Origin: JADLHS01 sp964553795
GTDB lineage: Bacteria; Verrucomicrobiota; Verrucomicrobiia; Limisphaerales; JADLHS01
Direction: 5' to 3'
DNA length: 64,000 bases
NCBI GenBank assembly: GCA_964553795.1
Contig: CAZKMR010000002.1
Location: 62,001-126,000, forward strand
Numbering within the stretch: the stretch's first letter is position 1; every line of letters begins with the position of its first letter. The notes beneath the pieces are model-generated. The model was not told where the DNA came from. It worked only from the letters and a program-made list of their open reading frames with translations, and did not search any database. Positions 1 through 8,314 of the stretch are shown here, piece after piece. The position numbers and the translations under genes are program-made.

Positions 1-2
1 TA

Positions 3-326
3 ATGTTGCACGACCAATGGGAGGGCAAAGGCCTGGAACATCCCGAGGTTCGGAAATTGTTCACCCGGGACAGCCTGCTTGCGAGCGATTGGTATGCGGA
101 GCGACTGAAAGCGAAACAAACCGTGGATCGCAAACTCTGGAAACGGCACGCCGATTACCTGGACAAATTTCTCAAACGTCCGACGCATGCGGACGAAGCC
201 ACCCGCCTGGATATTGCCACCCGGTTGACGGCGGCGCGCGCCATGCTGGCGACGGTGGAGTCCGCGGACTATCTTGAAAAGTTGTCGGGCACGTTGGGGG
301 CCGAACCGGTGGACGCGTATTTATGA
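3..326 (+). CDS. C-terminal part of an unrecognised protein, cut by the window start
   Basis: An open frame runs from the window edge to a TGA at 324-326 and gives 107 residues. The ATG at 3 is probably internal, because the first bases of the window look like the middle of a gene. The peptide is charged and mostly helical in character (KLFTRDSLLASDWYAERL, then KRHADYLDKF). It ends in GTLGAEPVDAYL and has no signal peptide or membrane segment. I do not recognise the family with confidence. The mutarotase gene starts 39 bases downstream on the same strand, so the two may be co-transcribed. A role in central sugar metabolism is possible but is only a guess from that neighbour. Confidence 0.5.
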   Translation: MLHDQWEGKGLEHPEVRKLFTRDSLLASDWYAERLKAKQTVDRKLWKRHADYLDKFLKRPTHADEATRLDIATRLTAARAMLATVESADYLEKLSGTLGAEPVDAYL

Positions 327-365
327 CCACGAACGCGTTCAGGCGGTTCGCCAATTGAGCATGCC

Positions 366-1205
366 ATGAATGTGATTAACGGTCGCGGAGGATTGCCGCT
401 GGTGCAGATTCAAACGCCGTGGAGCACGGCGGAAATTTATCTGCAGGGCGCTTGCGTCACCCACTTCGAGCCGCACGGCGCGCCCCCGGTGCTTTTTCTC
501 AGCGAGAAGAGCCGCTTCCAAAAGGACGCCGCCATTCGCGGCGGCATTCCCATCATCTTCCCGTGGTTCGGTAAACCCGCCGGTCGCGCGACGCAACACG
601 GCTTTGCCCGCGTGCGTGAGTGGGAACTGGTCGAGGTCAGCAAACAAAGTGACGGCAGCGTGATCGCCCATTTCAGTTTCCCGCCGAGCGCCGAATTACG
701 CTCCATCCCGGTGGATTACTATGTGACCGTGAGCCGCACGTTGACCGCCGAATTGGTGGTCACGAATTATTCCGGCCGCGACTTCCCTTTCGAGAATTGC
801 CTGCACACGTATTTCCATGTCGGCGACATCAGCCAAACCAGCGTCACCGGATTGCAAGGCGTGGAATATCTCGATGCGCTGGCCAATCGCACCCGCACCC
901 GGGAAGCCAACGATGCCATCCGCTTCACTGGTGAAGTGGACCGCATCTATCTCAATACGCCGCACACCGTGAAAATCCACGATGCCGCCCTGCGCCGCGT
1001 GATCGAGGTGGAAAAAGAGAACTCACTCGCCACGGTGGTATGGAATCCGTGGATCGCCAAGGCGCAAGCCATGAGTGATTTTGGCGACCGGGAATATCTG
1101 CGCATGGTTTGTGTGGAATCGGGGAACGTCGCCGAAAATCAGATCACGCTTGGCGACGGACAAGAGGCGCGATTGAAAATACTGCTGCGTTCCGCTCCCT
1201 TGTGA
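366..1205 (+). CDS. D-hexose-6-phosphate mutarotase (aldose 1-epimerase family)
   Basis: The 279-residue protein is of normal length for the YeaD-type hexose-6-phosphate mutarotases, which interconvert alpha and beta anomers of glucose 6-phosphate in the cytoplasm. Family signatures seen are the GGIPIIFPWFG segment near residue 60, with HGFAR shortly after, the catalytic histidine region CLHTYFHV near 150-160, and the catalytic glutamate region CVESGNV near 250. WNPWIAKA just before it is also typical. There is no signal peptide. The ATG at 366 gives the expected N-terminus. Sugar specificity cannot be read from the sequence. Confidence 0.88.
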   Translation: MNVINGRGGLPLVQIQTPWSTAEIYLQGACVTHFEPHGAPPVLFLSEKSRFQKDAAIRGGIPIIFPWFGKPAGRATQHGFARVREWELVEVSKQSDGSVIAHFSFPPSAELRSIPVDYYVTVSRTLTAELVVTNYSGRDFPFENCLHTYFHVGDISQTSVTGLQGVEYLDALANRTRTREANDAIRFTGEVDRIYLNTPHTVKIHDAALRRVIEVEKENSLATVVWNPWIAKAQAMSDFGDREYLRMVCVESGNVAENQITLGDGQEARLKILLRSAPL

Positions 1206-1218
1206 GGGCAAGCATGCA

Positions 1219-1701
1219 CTAAGCGAGTGGAGCAACCGGGGGCTTCTCCTTCAACGCCGAAAAATTGCCCTTCTCGCAACACGCCACAAATCCTTCGGTC
1301 ACGCTTTTGAGTTCCTCCCAACGCGCGCGAATCGTCTTCGCTTCCTTCGGCGAAATCTCATTGTCGCCCGCGGCCATCGCAATTACCGCCAGCAAGTCGG
1401 CGAACTCCTGCACGATTTCATTGGTCGCTGGAATCAGAAAATCCGGATGCGGCTTGTGGTTCACCGGATTCAAAATGAAGAAACCACCGGCCCGCTCGCA
1501 AATCCATTGCACGATGCGCCGGTCGTTCGTGCTGCGCAGCAATTGCTCGATCCGATCCAGCGGATTTACCGCGCCGCTGCCGTCGCCTTCATCCGGCTCG
1601 GACCATTTGTAAATCATGGAGAGCGAAAGATTCAGGTCCCCCGCGACCTGTTTGGCGCTGGTCTTCTGAATGACCTCGCGCAGGAGTTCGTGCGATTGCA
1701 T
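1219..1701 (-). CDS. CII-like phage-type regulatory protein
   Basis: The protein has about 160 residues. Its N-terminal third (ELLREVIQKTSAKQVAGDL, then LSLSMIYKWSEP) reads as a helix-turn-helix and resembles the phage CII/CP76 regulators, which bind DNA to control transcription. The rest is helical (EIVQEFADLLAVIAMAAGDN) with an alanine- and proline-rich tail. The start is uncertain: ATG at 1701 is used, while an in-frame GTG at 1722 adds seven residues. No other phage genes are nearby, so this looks like a domesticated chromosomal regulator and not part of a prophage. It converges on the mutarotase gene, whose stop lies 13 bases away. Confidence 0.6.
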   Translation of the reverse strand: MQSHELLREVIQKTSAKQVAGDLNLSLSMIYKWSEPDEGDGSGAVNPLDRIEQLLRSTNDRRIVQWICERAGGFFILNPVNHKPHPDFLIPATNEIVQEFADLLAVIAMAAGDNEISPKEAKTIRARWEELKSVTEGFVACCEKGNFSALKEKPPVAPLA

Positions 1702-1806
1702 GGGCGCACTGTGGGAAACCACGCCGCGAATGGCAACTGGGAAATACCGTGAGGAATCTCAACACACTCGGTCGAACCTCAGGGCCGACAAACGATTAAC
1801 CCAATT

Positions 1807-2907
1807 ATGCTAACCAAGGATTCTCAGGCGAACAACGCCGCGCCGGCGGAAACCGATGCCGCGACCGCGTTGCTCACGATTGTGCGTCAGGCGATTCGCG
1901 CCCGCGCCAGCGACATTCACCTCCAGAGGCGCGGCGGTTCTGCGGAAGTGTCCTTTCGGCTGGACGGCGTGTTGACTCCCATTACCACCCTGCCCGCGCC
2001 ACTGGCGGAGCGCATATTGGGCCGCATCAAATTCCTCGCCCGCCTCAAAACGTATCAAGAATCGTTGCCGCAAGATGGCCGCATCGAACGTGCTGAATTA
2101 GAAAGTCCTTACGACCTCCGCGTCGCCACTTATCCCACGGTCACCGGCGAAAAGATCGTGCTGCGTTTGTTCAACGTCGCCACGACCCAAACAATCGGAG
2201 AACTCGGGATTCCTCCCGCCGCCGCCGCGCAACTCGAATCGTTTCTGCGTCAGGCCAGCGGACTGCTCCTGCTCACCGGTCCGGCTGGCAGCGGTAAAAC
2301 CACGACCATTTATGCGTGCTTACGTTACCTCATCGAACTCGGTGGCCGTCACATCATCACAGTGGAAGATCCGGTGGAACAGATCATTCCCGGCATCATG
2401 CAAACCGAAATCAATGAGGCCATCGGGCTCGATTTCGCTCGCGCCGCACGTCATCTCTTGCGCCACGACCCGCAGGTATTGGTGATTGGCGAAATTCGCG
2501 ACGAAGCCACCGCGCAACTCGCCGTGCGCGCCGGGCTGACCGGGCATTTGGTCATCGCCACGCTTCACGCGGGCTCGTGTCAGGGGGTTTTGGAGCGACT
2601 CTTGACGCTTTGTCCCGATCCTTCTGCCGTGGCAGCCGCACTCGAACTGGTCGTCAACCAACGCCTCCTTCGCCGGTTGTGTCCAAATTGCCGGGGTCAA
2701 CAATGCGAACATTGTTTCCAAAGCGGCTACGTCGGACGCATCCCCGCCGTGGAATGGTTGCGCCTGACCGAGGATCTGCGCGCTGCCGTGCGCCGCCGCC
2801 ATCTGCAATCCATTCGACCTGCCTCATCTCTCACCACCAACGCGCGTGAGCTATTAAACCAAGGTTTGTCGAATGAAAACGAACTCCAGCGCGTGCTGGG
2901 ATTATGA
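1807..2907 (+). CDS. Type II secretion / type IV pilus assembly ATPase, GspE/PilB family (short form)
   Basis: This 366-residue secretion ATPase would power assembly of a pseudopilus at the inner membrane. It begins directly with the N2-type domain (ASDIHLQ near residue 35). Then come Walker A GPAGSGKTTT near 158-167, an Asp box GRHIITVEDPVEQ near 190, Walker B VLVIGEIRDEATAQLA near 225, and the His box ATLHAGS. A four-cysteine zinc site CPNCRGQQCEHC near 294 is typical of GspE/PilB rather than PilT. It lacks the N1E domain of full-length GspE (about 500 residues). Its end overlaps the next gene by four bases (ATGA), so the operon is translationally coupled. Confidence 0.85.
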   Translation: MLTKDSQANNAAPAETDAATALLTIVRQAIRARASDIHLQRRGGSAEVSFRLDGVLTPITTLPAPLAERILGRIKFLARLKTYQESLPQDGRIERAELESPYDLRVATYPTVTGEKIVLRLFNVATTQTIGELGIPPAAAAQLESFLRQASGLLLLTGPAGSGKTTTIYACLRYLIELGGRHIITVEDPVEQIIPGIMQTEINEAIGLDFARAARHLLRHDPQVLVIGEIRDEATAQLAVRAGLTGHLVIATLHAGSCQGVLERLLTLCPDPSAVAAALELVVNQRLLRRLCPNCRGQQCEHCFQSGYVGRIPAVEWLRLTEDLRAAVRRRHLQSIRPASSLTTNARELLNQGLSNENELQRVLGL

Positions 2908-3881
2908 AGACCGACGAATTCGCCTTTTTTAATCAGCAACTGGCCGCAATGCTCCGCGACGGCATCCCGCTCGAGGGGGCGTTGCACCAACTGTGCACCG
3001 AGATGCAGGATGACCAACTGCGCCACGAACTTCAGTTGCTCGCCGCCGATTTATCGCGCGGCATTCCGCTTCGCGACGCGGTGAGTCGGCGCCGACTGCC
3101 CGAGTTGTATCAATGCCTGCTCAGCGTCGGTGCACAAAGTAACGACCTTCCCGGCGTGCTCACTTTGATCGCCGATCATTATCAACGGCGCTATACCATC
3201 TGGACCAAACTCAAGGGCATGTTGGTTTATCCACTCATCGTGCTCGTCGCCTCGCTGCTGCTTTCCGTCCTGATTGCTTACCTGCTCGACAAAATTGTCT
3301 GGCCCAGCATGGCGGTATTCACGCAGGACTTGCCACCCGCGACTCAAATCGCCCTGTGGCTGCCGCCGGTCTTGTTGAGTGTGTTGCTGGCTGCCGCGCT
3401 TCTGGCATTAACCATCCCGGCCGCGCGAAGGTTTTTACGCTGGCGCGTTCCGTCGTTTCGTGAATCCAGCCTCGCGCAAATTGCTTCTGCCCTGGCATTG
3501 CTCGCGCGGAACGGCGTCCCACTCGACCAGGCGCTGGCGTTAGTCGAACGGATGGAATCCGGTTCGCGCGCGGCGGAAGAACTCGCCTCCTGGCGCCAGC
3601 GGCTCGCTGCGGGACACGCGAAATTCTCTGAACTGGCGCAACCAGGCCAGGCGTTCCCGCCGCTGTTCATTTGGCTGGTTGCGCATGGTCGCGAAGATCT
3701 CGGCGCGGGATTTCAACACGCCGCGGAGATTTATCAATCCCGCGCCACGCATCGCGCCGACATCCTGCTGTACTCCGCCCTGCCCTGCTCCGTGCTCGCG
3801 CTCGGGCTCGTAATCATCATGCAGGTGCAACCGGTTTTTCTCTCCCTCACGCGCCTGATGAATTCGCTGGGTGCGGATTGA
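2904..3881 (+). CDS. GspF/PilC-like inner-membrane platform protein (first copy)
   Basis: The 325-residue protein has the T2SSF pattern. An N-terminal helical domain (FFNQQLAAMLRDGIPLEGAL, with a GIPL motif) is followed by membrane helices near 105-130 (LVYPLIVLVASLLLSVLIAYLL) and 148-172. A second helical domain with GVPLDQAL near 210 follows, then a last membrane helix near 295-315. Family members anchor the assembly ATPase and pseudopilins in the inner membrane. It overlaps the ATPase gene by four bases and lies six bases before a second GspF-like gene. It is shorter than the usual 400 residues but keeps both cytoplasmic modules. Confidence 0.82.
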   Translation: MKTDEFAFFNQQLAAMLRDGIPLEGALHQLCTEMQDDQLRHELQLLAADLSRGIPLRDAVSRRRLPELYQCLLSVGAQSNDLPGVLTLIADHYQRRYTIWTKLKGMLVYPLIVLVASLLLSVLIAYLLDKIVWPSMAVFTQDLPPATQIALWLPPVLLSVLLAAALLALTIPAARRFLRWRVPSFRESSLAQIASALALLARNGVPLDQALALVERMESGSRAAEELASWRQRLAAGHAKFSELAQPGQAFPPLFIWLVAHGREDLGAGFQHAAEIYQSRATHRADILLYSALPCSVLALGLVIIMQVQPVFLSLTRLMNSLGAD

Positions 3882-3887
3882 TTTATC

Positions 3888-5033
3888 ATGAACGATGCAT
3901 CTGACATTGCGATTCGTCTGATTCTGTCGCTGGCGCTAGTCGGCATCTGGGTGGTTGTCATCGGCGGCGGGCTCGCGTTGCTGCACTTTTTGCTGTCGTT
4001 GCCGTTGCGTCGGGCCGAACGCGCCCGCAATATTTTGGATCTGATTGAAACCGCCCTGAAACGTGGTTTGCCCGTTGAACAATCCCTGATTGGAATTTCC
4101 CACAGTCGCGACCCTTCGCTGGGACGGCCGTTTCACACGCTGACGTTTTGGTTGGAGCGAGGGTTGAGACTGGAAGACGCGCTTGCCAAAGTGCCGCGGT
4201 TGTTGCCTGTGCAAGTGATCGCCATGCTGCGAGCCGGCACGCGCGTCGGTGATTTGCGAAAAGTGTTCCCGGCCTGCCGTCAACTGCTCGCCGATGCCGT
4301 CTCGGAAACCCGCAGCGCGCTGAACTATCTCGTTGTGATCACCTTTGTCGTCTCGCCTGCCACCGTCCTCGTATTTGTAATGATGGCAATCGTAGTCTTC
4401 CCAAAATTCAAAGAAGTTGCCGCGGGACTCGGCGTCGGGAGTGCCGCGCCCATTCAATGGCTGATTGATAATCGTGTGCCGCTCGTCGGCACTCAGGTTG
4501 TTTTGCAACTCACGCTCTGCCTTGCCGCGCTCGCTTACATTCTTGGGCCGCGCTTCCGGAGTTTTTTCCCGGGCGCCGATTCTCTCAGTTGGCGCTTGCC
4601 GTGGCGACGCAAACGCATGCTCCGCGATTTCTCCGTCATGCTCGCAACCTTGTTGGATGCCGGAATGCCCGAACCCGAGGCCGTAAACCTCGCGGCAGGA
4701 TGCACCGGCAATCGCATCTTTCAGCAACGTGCTGATAAAATCGTCGCCGCCTTGCGCGAAGGACAAACCCTCATTCGCGCCATGGAGCAGCTTGATGATC
4801 GGGGCGAATTCCGCTGGCGCTTGACCAATGCTGCTCACGCCAAGGGCGGATTTCTCGGCGCGCTGAACGGCTGGCACGACGCTTTGAATGCCAAAGCTTT
4901 TCAACAACAACAGGCGACCGCCCACGTGGTTTCGACCGCCTTCGTGATTGTGAACGGCCTCTTCGTCGCGGCAGTGGTCATTTCGGTGTTCGCCTTCCTG
5001 ATCTCCATCATCAACACCGGCACACTATGGTAA
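3888..5033 (+). CDS. GspF/PilC-like inner-membrane platform protein (second copy)
   Basis: This 381-residue protein is a second T2SSF-type protein. An extra N-terminal membrane helix (residues 8-35) precedes the first module (LIETALKRGLPVEQSLI). Membrane helices follow near 145-175 and 200-220, then a second module (LLDAGMPEPEAVNLAAG) and a C-terminal membrane helix (residues 350-378). It differs clearly in sequence from the preceding copy, so this is not a recent tandem duplication. Two GspF genes in tandem behind one ATPase suggest a heteromeric platform, which is inference. Its stop overlaps the next start by seven bases. Confidence 0.8.
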   Translation: MNDASDIAIRLILSLALVGIWVVVIGGGLALLHFLLSLPLRRAERARNILDLIETALKRGLPVEQSLIGISHSRDPSLGRPFHTLTFWLERGLRLEDALAKVPRLLPVQVIAMLRAGTRVGDLRKVFPACRQLLADAVSETRSALNYLVVITFVVSPATVLVFVMMAIVVFPKFKEVAAGLGVGSAAPIQWLIDNRVPLVGTQVVLQLTLCLAALAYILGPRFRSFFPGADSLSWRLPWRRKRMLRDFSVMLATLLDAGMPEPEAVNLAAGCTGNRIFQQRADKIVAALREGQTLIRAMEQLDDRGEFRWRLTNAAHAKGGFLGALNGWHDALNAKAFQQQQATAHVVSTAFVIVNGLFVAAVVISVFAFLISIINTGTLW

Positions 5034-5413
5034 TCCCATCACCAAACCGTCTTCGGCGACAATCGCAACGCGGCATGCTCATGGCGGATCTGCTCGTGGC
5101 GATTGGTTTCCTGTGCCTCGCCGTGATTCCGCTGGCAGTTTCGTTTTCGCAGGAAAGCAAACTTTTATTGCGCAGCTATCAACGCACCATCGCCATGGAG
5201 ATCGTCGATGGAGAAACAGAGGTCCTGGCCGCCGGCGAATGGCGGAGTTACTCCAATGGAATTTATCAACTCACCTCGCCCGCCCGCGCCGCGACCAATC
5301 TGCCGCCCGGAAGACTACAACTCACAGTGACCGAACAATCACTCCGGGTCGAATGGTTGCCTCTGGAAGGAAATCGCGGTTTCACCGTGCGGCGAGAAAT
5401 CATGCGGCCATGA
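5027..5413 (+). CDS. Pseudopilin-like protein with prepilin N-terminus (GspI-like position)
   Basis: The 128-residue protein has a prepilin-type N-terminus: a basic leader (NRLRRQSQRG), then MLMADLLVAIGFLCLAVIPLAV. Cleavage would fall after the glycine. Position +5 is aspartate instead of the usual glutamate, which is an oddity because Glu5 normally steers methylation and assembly. The body is short and beta-rich. Position and size suggest a minor pseudopilin of the GspI/GspH kind. It overlaps the upstream GspF-like gene and the downstream pseudopilin gene (ATGA at 5410-5413). Confidence 0.7.
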   Translation: MVIPSPNRLRRQSQRGMLMADLLVAIGFLCLAVIPLAVSFSQESKLLLRSYQRTIAMEIVDGETEVLAAGEWRSYSNGIYQLTSPARAATNLPPGRLQLTVTEQSLRVEWLPLEGNRGFTVRREIMRP

Positions 5414-5913
5414 AGCTTTCGTTCCAATCCCCATCCTCGCGCGCGCAGCGGCAGTGCGGCATCACGCTGATCGAGTGTCTGGTTTACATCGGCGTGTTTG
5501 CCGTGGTGTTCGGAATGGGAACCGCCGCGTTCTACCGTTGTATGGAAAACAGCGCGGCGATGCGCCGCAATACCGACGACATCACGCAGGCGTTGCACAC
5601 CGGTGAACTTTGGCGGGCAGATATTCGCGCCGCCGTTCAGACACCGGTTTGGAATGACGCCACGCGAACGCTGCAAATTATCCAGCGCGACACCGAAGTG
5701 TTTTATCGCTTTGCGGAAAACAAAATCGAGCGACGCACCGCCGTCGGAAACGAGTGGCAGCTCTTTCTGCCGCGAGTGGCGCAATCCACCATGACATCCG
5801 ATCCACGCCGCCACGCGACCGCCTGGCGCTGGGAATTGGAACTGAAACCGCAACGCGAACCTGCGTTGGTGCGACCCCTATTCACCTTCACCGCTACAAC
5901 CACTCTGCCATGA
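5410..5913 (+). CDS. Pseudopilin-like protein with prepilin N-terminus (GspJ-like)
   Basis: The 167-residue protein starts at the ATG at 5410, which overlaps the previous stop; a longer open frame reaching 5113 is an artefact. A leader of about 18 residues ends in CG, followed by ITLIECLVYIGVF with glutamate at +5, the classical prepilin peptidase and methylation site. The remainder (LHTGELWRADIRAAVQTP and following) resembles GspJ-like minor pseudopilins in layout. It would be processed by a prepilin peptidase, and none is encoded in this window. Confidence 0.75.
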   Translation: MKLSFQSPSSRAQRQCGITLIECLVYIGVFAVVFGMGTAAFYRCMENSAAMRRNTDDITQALHTGELWRADIRAAVQTPVWNDATRTLQIIQRDTEVFYRFAENKIERRTAVGNEWQLFLPRVAQSTMTSDPRRHATAWRWELELKPQREPALVRPLFTFTATTTLP

Positions 5914-6146
5914 GAATGATTTCTCCATCGCGCACCGCCCCACGACAGGGGTTTGTCCTCGTGGTCGTCATGCTGGCCATCGCATCAATCATGCTGATCT
6001 TTGTCGCCGTAAACGGAAGCCGTCTCACTGGATTGAAAAAGGAAATCCGCCTTGTGGAAGACAAACAGATTCGCCGCTGGAATCAACTCGAGTTGACAAC
6101 CACCAACGCCCCCGTCGTTCCCGCCAGCATTCTCACCCATCCATAG
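5910..6146 (+). CDS. Short pilin-like membrane peptide (GspK/PilX-like position)
   Basis: The protein has 78 residues. Start ATG 5910 overlaps the preceding stop (ATGA). The N-terminus (SRTAPRQG, then FVLVVVMLAIASIMLIFVAV) is prepilin-like with a hydrophobic helix but has no glutamate at +5, as in true GspK. The rest is a short charged tail (LKKEIRLVEDKQIRRWNQLE). True GspK is about 300 residues, so this is either a reduced tip subunit or a small companion protein. It closes the six-gene run; cysS begins 70 bases later. Confidence 0.6.
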   Translation: MRMISPSRTAPRQGFVLVVVMLAIASIMLIFVAVNGSRLTGLKKEIRLVEDKQIRRWNQLELTTTNAPVVPASILTHP

Positions 6147-6216
6147 GTTTGACTCCCTGGCACTTGGTTTTTCCACTTTGTTTTCCGCGCTCTTTGCTTA
6201 AGCTCCGGGCGACAAA

Positions 6217-7659
6217 ATGGGTCTCAGGTTTTTCAACACACTGTTGCGCTCCGTTCAGGAGTTCGCGCCACTCGATGCCACTTCCAAAAAAGTCGGCATG
6301 TACTGCTGTGGCCCGACCGTGTACGATTTCGCGCACATCGGCAACTGGCGTACGTTTGTCTTCGGCGATCTGGTGCGACGCTATTTGACGTTTCGCGGTT
6401 ACGACGTGAAACACGTCATGAACATCACCGACGTGGAGGACAAAATCATTCGCCGCGTTCGCGAAACGAAAACGTCATTGCGCGAATTCACCGGGAAATA
6501 CGAAGCCGCGTTTTTCGACGACATGAAAGCGCTCGGCTGTCTTGAACCACATGTCAAACCACGCGCCACGGAATACATCGCCGACATCATCGCGCTCATC
6601 GAAAAACTCATCGCCCGCGGCATCGCCTACAAAGCGAATGACGGCTCGGTTTATTTCAGCATCGAAAAATATCGCGGCTGCGGTTGCAACTATGGCCAGT
6701 TGCAGAAATTGAACTTCGACGAAATGCGCGTCGGCGAACGCGTTTCCTCGGATGAATACGAAAAGGAATCCGTCGCCGACTTTGCGCTCTGGAAAGCTTA
6801 TGTGCCGGATGACGGCGACGTGACCTGGGACAGTCCGTGGGGTAAAGGTCGGCCCGGCTGGCACATCGAGTGTTCCGCGATGAGCATGAAAGTGCTCGGC
6901 GAAAGTTTCGATCTGCATCTCGGCGGGGAAGACCTAAAGTTTCCGCATCACGAAGATGAAATTGCCCAAAGCGAGGGCGCGACTGGCAAGCCGTTCGTGA
7001 AATACTGGCTGCACGGCGCGCACTTACTCGTTGAAGGCAAGAAAATGAGCAAGTCGCTCGGAAATTTTTTTACACTACGCGATCTAGTGGCGAAAGGTTT
7101 CACGGGGCGCGAGGTGCGTCATCTTCTGCTCACCGCGCATTATCGCGAGACGTTCAACTTCACACTGGACGGTTTGACTGGCGCGAAGAGTGCGCTCGGG
7201 CGCATTGACGAATGCGTCGGCAAACTCCGCGAATTGGGAGCGTCGGCCTCTGGCCCGGCTCGTTCCGATTTAGAGCAAAACGCCGGGGCGGAGACCGGCG
7301 CTCCATCACTGGTTGCCAATTTCACCGCCGCGCTCGACGATGATCTCAACATTTCGGCCGCCTGGGCGACGGTCTTCGAATGGGTGCGCGAGACCAACAA
7401 ACGTATTGCTGATAATTCCCTCTCCGCCGCGCAGGCCGCCGCCGAACTCGCCGCGTGGGGGAATGTAAATTCCGTCCTTGGTATCGGCAGCGTCGCCGAG
7501 GCGGAAGCGCCGGCGGAAATTGTCGCTTTGCTCGAAGCGCGACAGGCCGCTCGCAAAGCTAAGGATTTCAAACGCAGCGACGAAATACGCGACGAGTTAA
7601 AAGCCAAGGGTTGGATTGTCGAAGATTCACCCAAAGGCCCGAAGCTCAAAAAACTTTGA
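6217..7659 (+). CDS. cysS: Cysteine--tRNA ligase
   Basis: The 480-residue class I synthetase charges tRNA-Cys in the cytoplasm. Signatures are the zinc and active-site region MYCCGPTVYDFAHIGNWR near residues 28-45 (HIGN is the HIGH box), GWHIECSAMS near 215, HLGGEDLKFPHHEDE near 235, and the KMSKS loop KKMSKSLGNF near 275. A DALR-type anticodon-binding helical domain and the typical ARKAKDFKRSDEIRDEL tail follow. Length is normal. The linker before the DALR domain (about residues 343-368) is glycine- and alanine-rich, and its DNA contains a GC-rich palindrome listed separately. Confidence 0.96.
   Translation: MGLRFFNTLLRSVQEFAPLDATSKKVGMYCCGPTVYDFAHIGNWRTFVFGDLVRRYLTFRGYDVKHVMNITDVEDKIIRRVRETKTSLREFTGKYEAAFFDDMKALGCLEPHVKPRATEYIADIIALIEKLIARGIAYKANDGSVYFSIEKYRGCGCNYGQLQKLNFDEMRVGERVSSDEYEKESVADFALWKAYVPDDGDVTWDSPWGKGRPGWHIECSAMSMKVLGESFDLHLGGEDLKFPHHEDEIAQSEGATGKPFVKYWLHGAHLLVEGKKMSKSLGNFFTLRDLVAKGFTGREVRHLLLTAHYRETFNFTLDGLTGAKSALGRIDECVGKLRELGASASGPARSDLEQNAGAETGAPSLVANFTAALDDDLNISAAWATVFEWVRETNKRIADNSLSAAQAAAELAAWGNVNSVLGIGSVAEAEAPAEIVALLEARQAARKAKDFKRSDEIRDELKAKGWIVEDSPKGPKLKKL
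7275..7310. repeat. GC-rich palindrome inside cysS, possible REP-like insertion
   Basis: CGCCGG (7281-7286) pairs with CCGGCG (7295-7300) around the loop GGCGGAGA. The palindrome falls in the non-conserved linker of CysRS (peptide around ETGAPS). Its style matches the hairpins found in the hydrolase-NamZ linker and in kdpB, which suggests a dispersed family. Because CysRS linkers vary in length, insertion is an inference and not certain. Confidence 0.4.
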
Positions 7660-7663
7660 TCCT

Positions 7664-8314
7664 GTGAAGGGACTATTCATCACATTCGAAGGCAACGAAG
7701 GCGCGGGCAAAAGCACGCAGTTGCCGCTCTTGGTCGAGCGATTGAAAGACTGGGGGCACACGGTCAAAGTGTTTCGTGAACCCGGCGGCACGCCCATCGG
7801 CGAGGAAATCCGGCACACGCTGAAACACAGTCACGCCAATGCGGCCATGACCAGCGAGGCGGAATTGTTATTGATGAACGCCAGTCGCGCCCAACTCGTT
7901 CGCGAGGTCATTCGCCCGGCGCTGGCGCGCGGTGAGATTATTGTTTGCGATCGCTTTTACGATTCCACCACGGCGTATCAGGGTTACGGGCGGCAACTCA
8001 ATTTGGAGACGGTCAAAAACATCATTGATCTTGCCGTGGGCAATACACGCCCCGATCTAACCCTTTTTCTCAAAGTACCGCAAAGTGTCAGCGAGGAACG
8101 GTTGCGCTCGCGGCAAGCGACGTTGCCGTTCATTCGCGATCGCATGGAAGAAGCGGATCGCGCCTTTTTTGAACGAGTGGCCAAGGGCTACGACGCCATT
8201 GCCGCCGCGGAGCCGGAACGTATCAAGATCATCAATGCCGCCGGCTCGGTTGAGGAGATTCAATCTGCCATCTGGCGGGTGGTCGCGCCGCTGGTCGCGA
8301 CGCGGGTGCGATGA
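7664..8314 (+). CDS. tmk: Thymidylate kinase (dTMP kinase)
   Basis: This enzyme phosphorylates dTMP to dTDP with ATP. The P-loop FEGNEGAGKST lies near the N-terminus. REPGGTPIGEEIR (dTMP-binding region) and the DRFYDSTTAYQGYGR motif follow. GTG at 7664 is chosen because the family begins directly at the FITFEG strand; this gives 216 residues, the usual size. A TTG at 7616 inside the end of cysS would add 16 unconserved residues. The gene follows cysS by four bases, and its stop overlaps the next start (ATGA at 8311-8314), so all three are probably one transcript. Confidence 0.93.
   Translation: MKGLFITFEGNEGAGKSTQLPLLVERLKDWGHTVKVFREPGGTPIGEEIRHTLKHSHANAAMTSEAELLLMNASRAQLVREVIRPALARGEIIVCDRFYDSTTAYQGYGRQLNLETVKNIIDLAVGNTRPDLTLFLKVPQSVSEERLRSRQATLPFIRDRMEEADRAFFERVAKGYDAIAAAEPERIKIINAAGSVEEIQSAIWRVVAPLVATRVR

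Noticed and set aside
1219..1722. Remnant of a prophage suggested by the CII-like gene
   Set aside because: No integrase, structural or lysis genes and no attachment-site repeats in the neighbourhood.
5113..5913. Longer start for the GspJ-like gene
   Set aside because: The first 99 residues overlap the previous pseudopilin gene in another frame. The ATG at 5410 gives a prepilin leader and an ATGA overlap.
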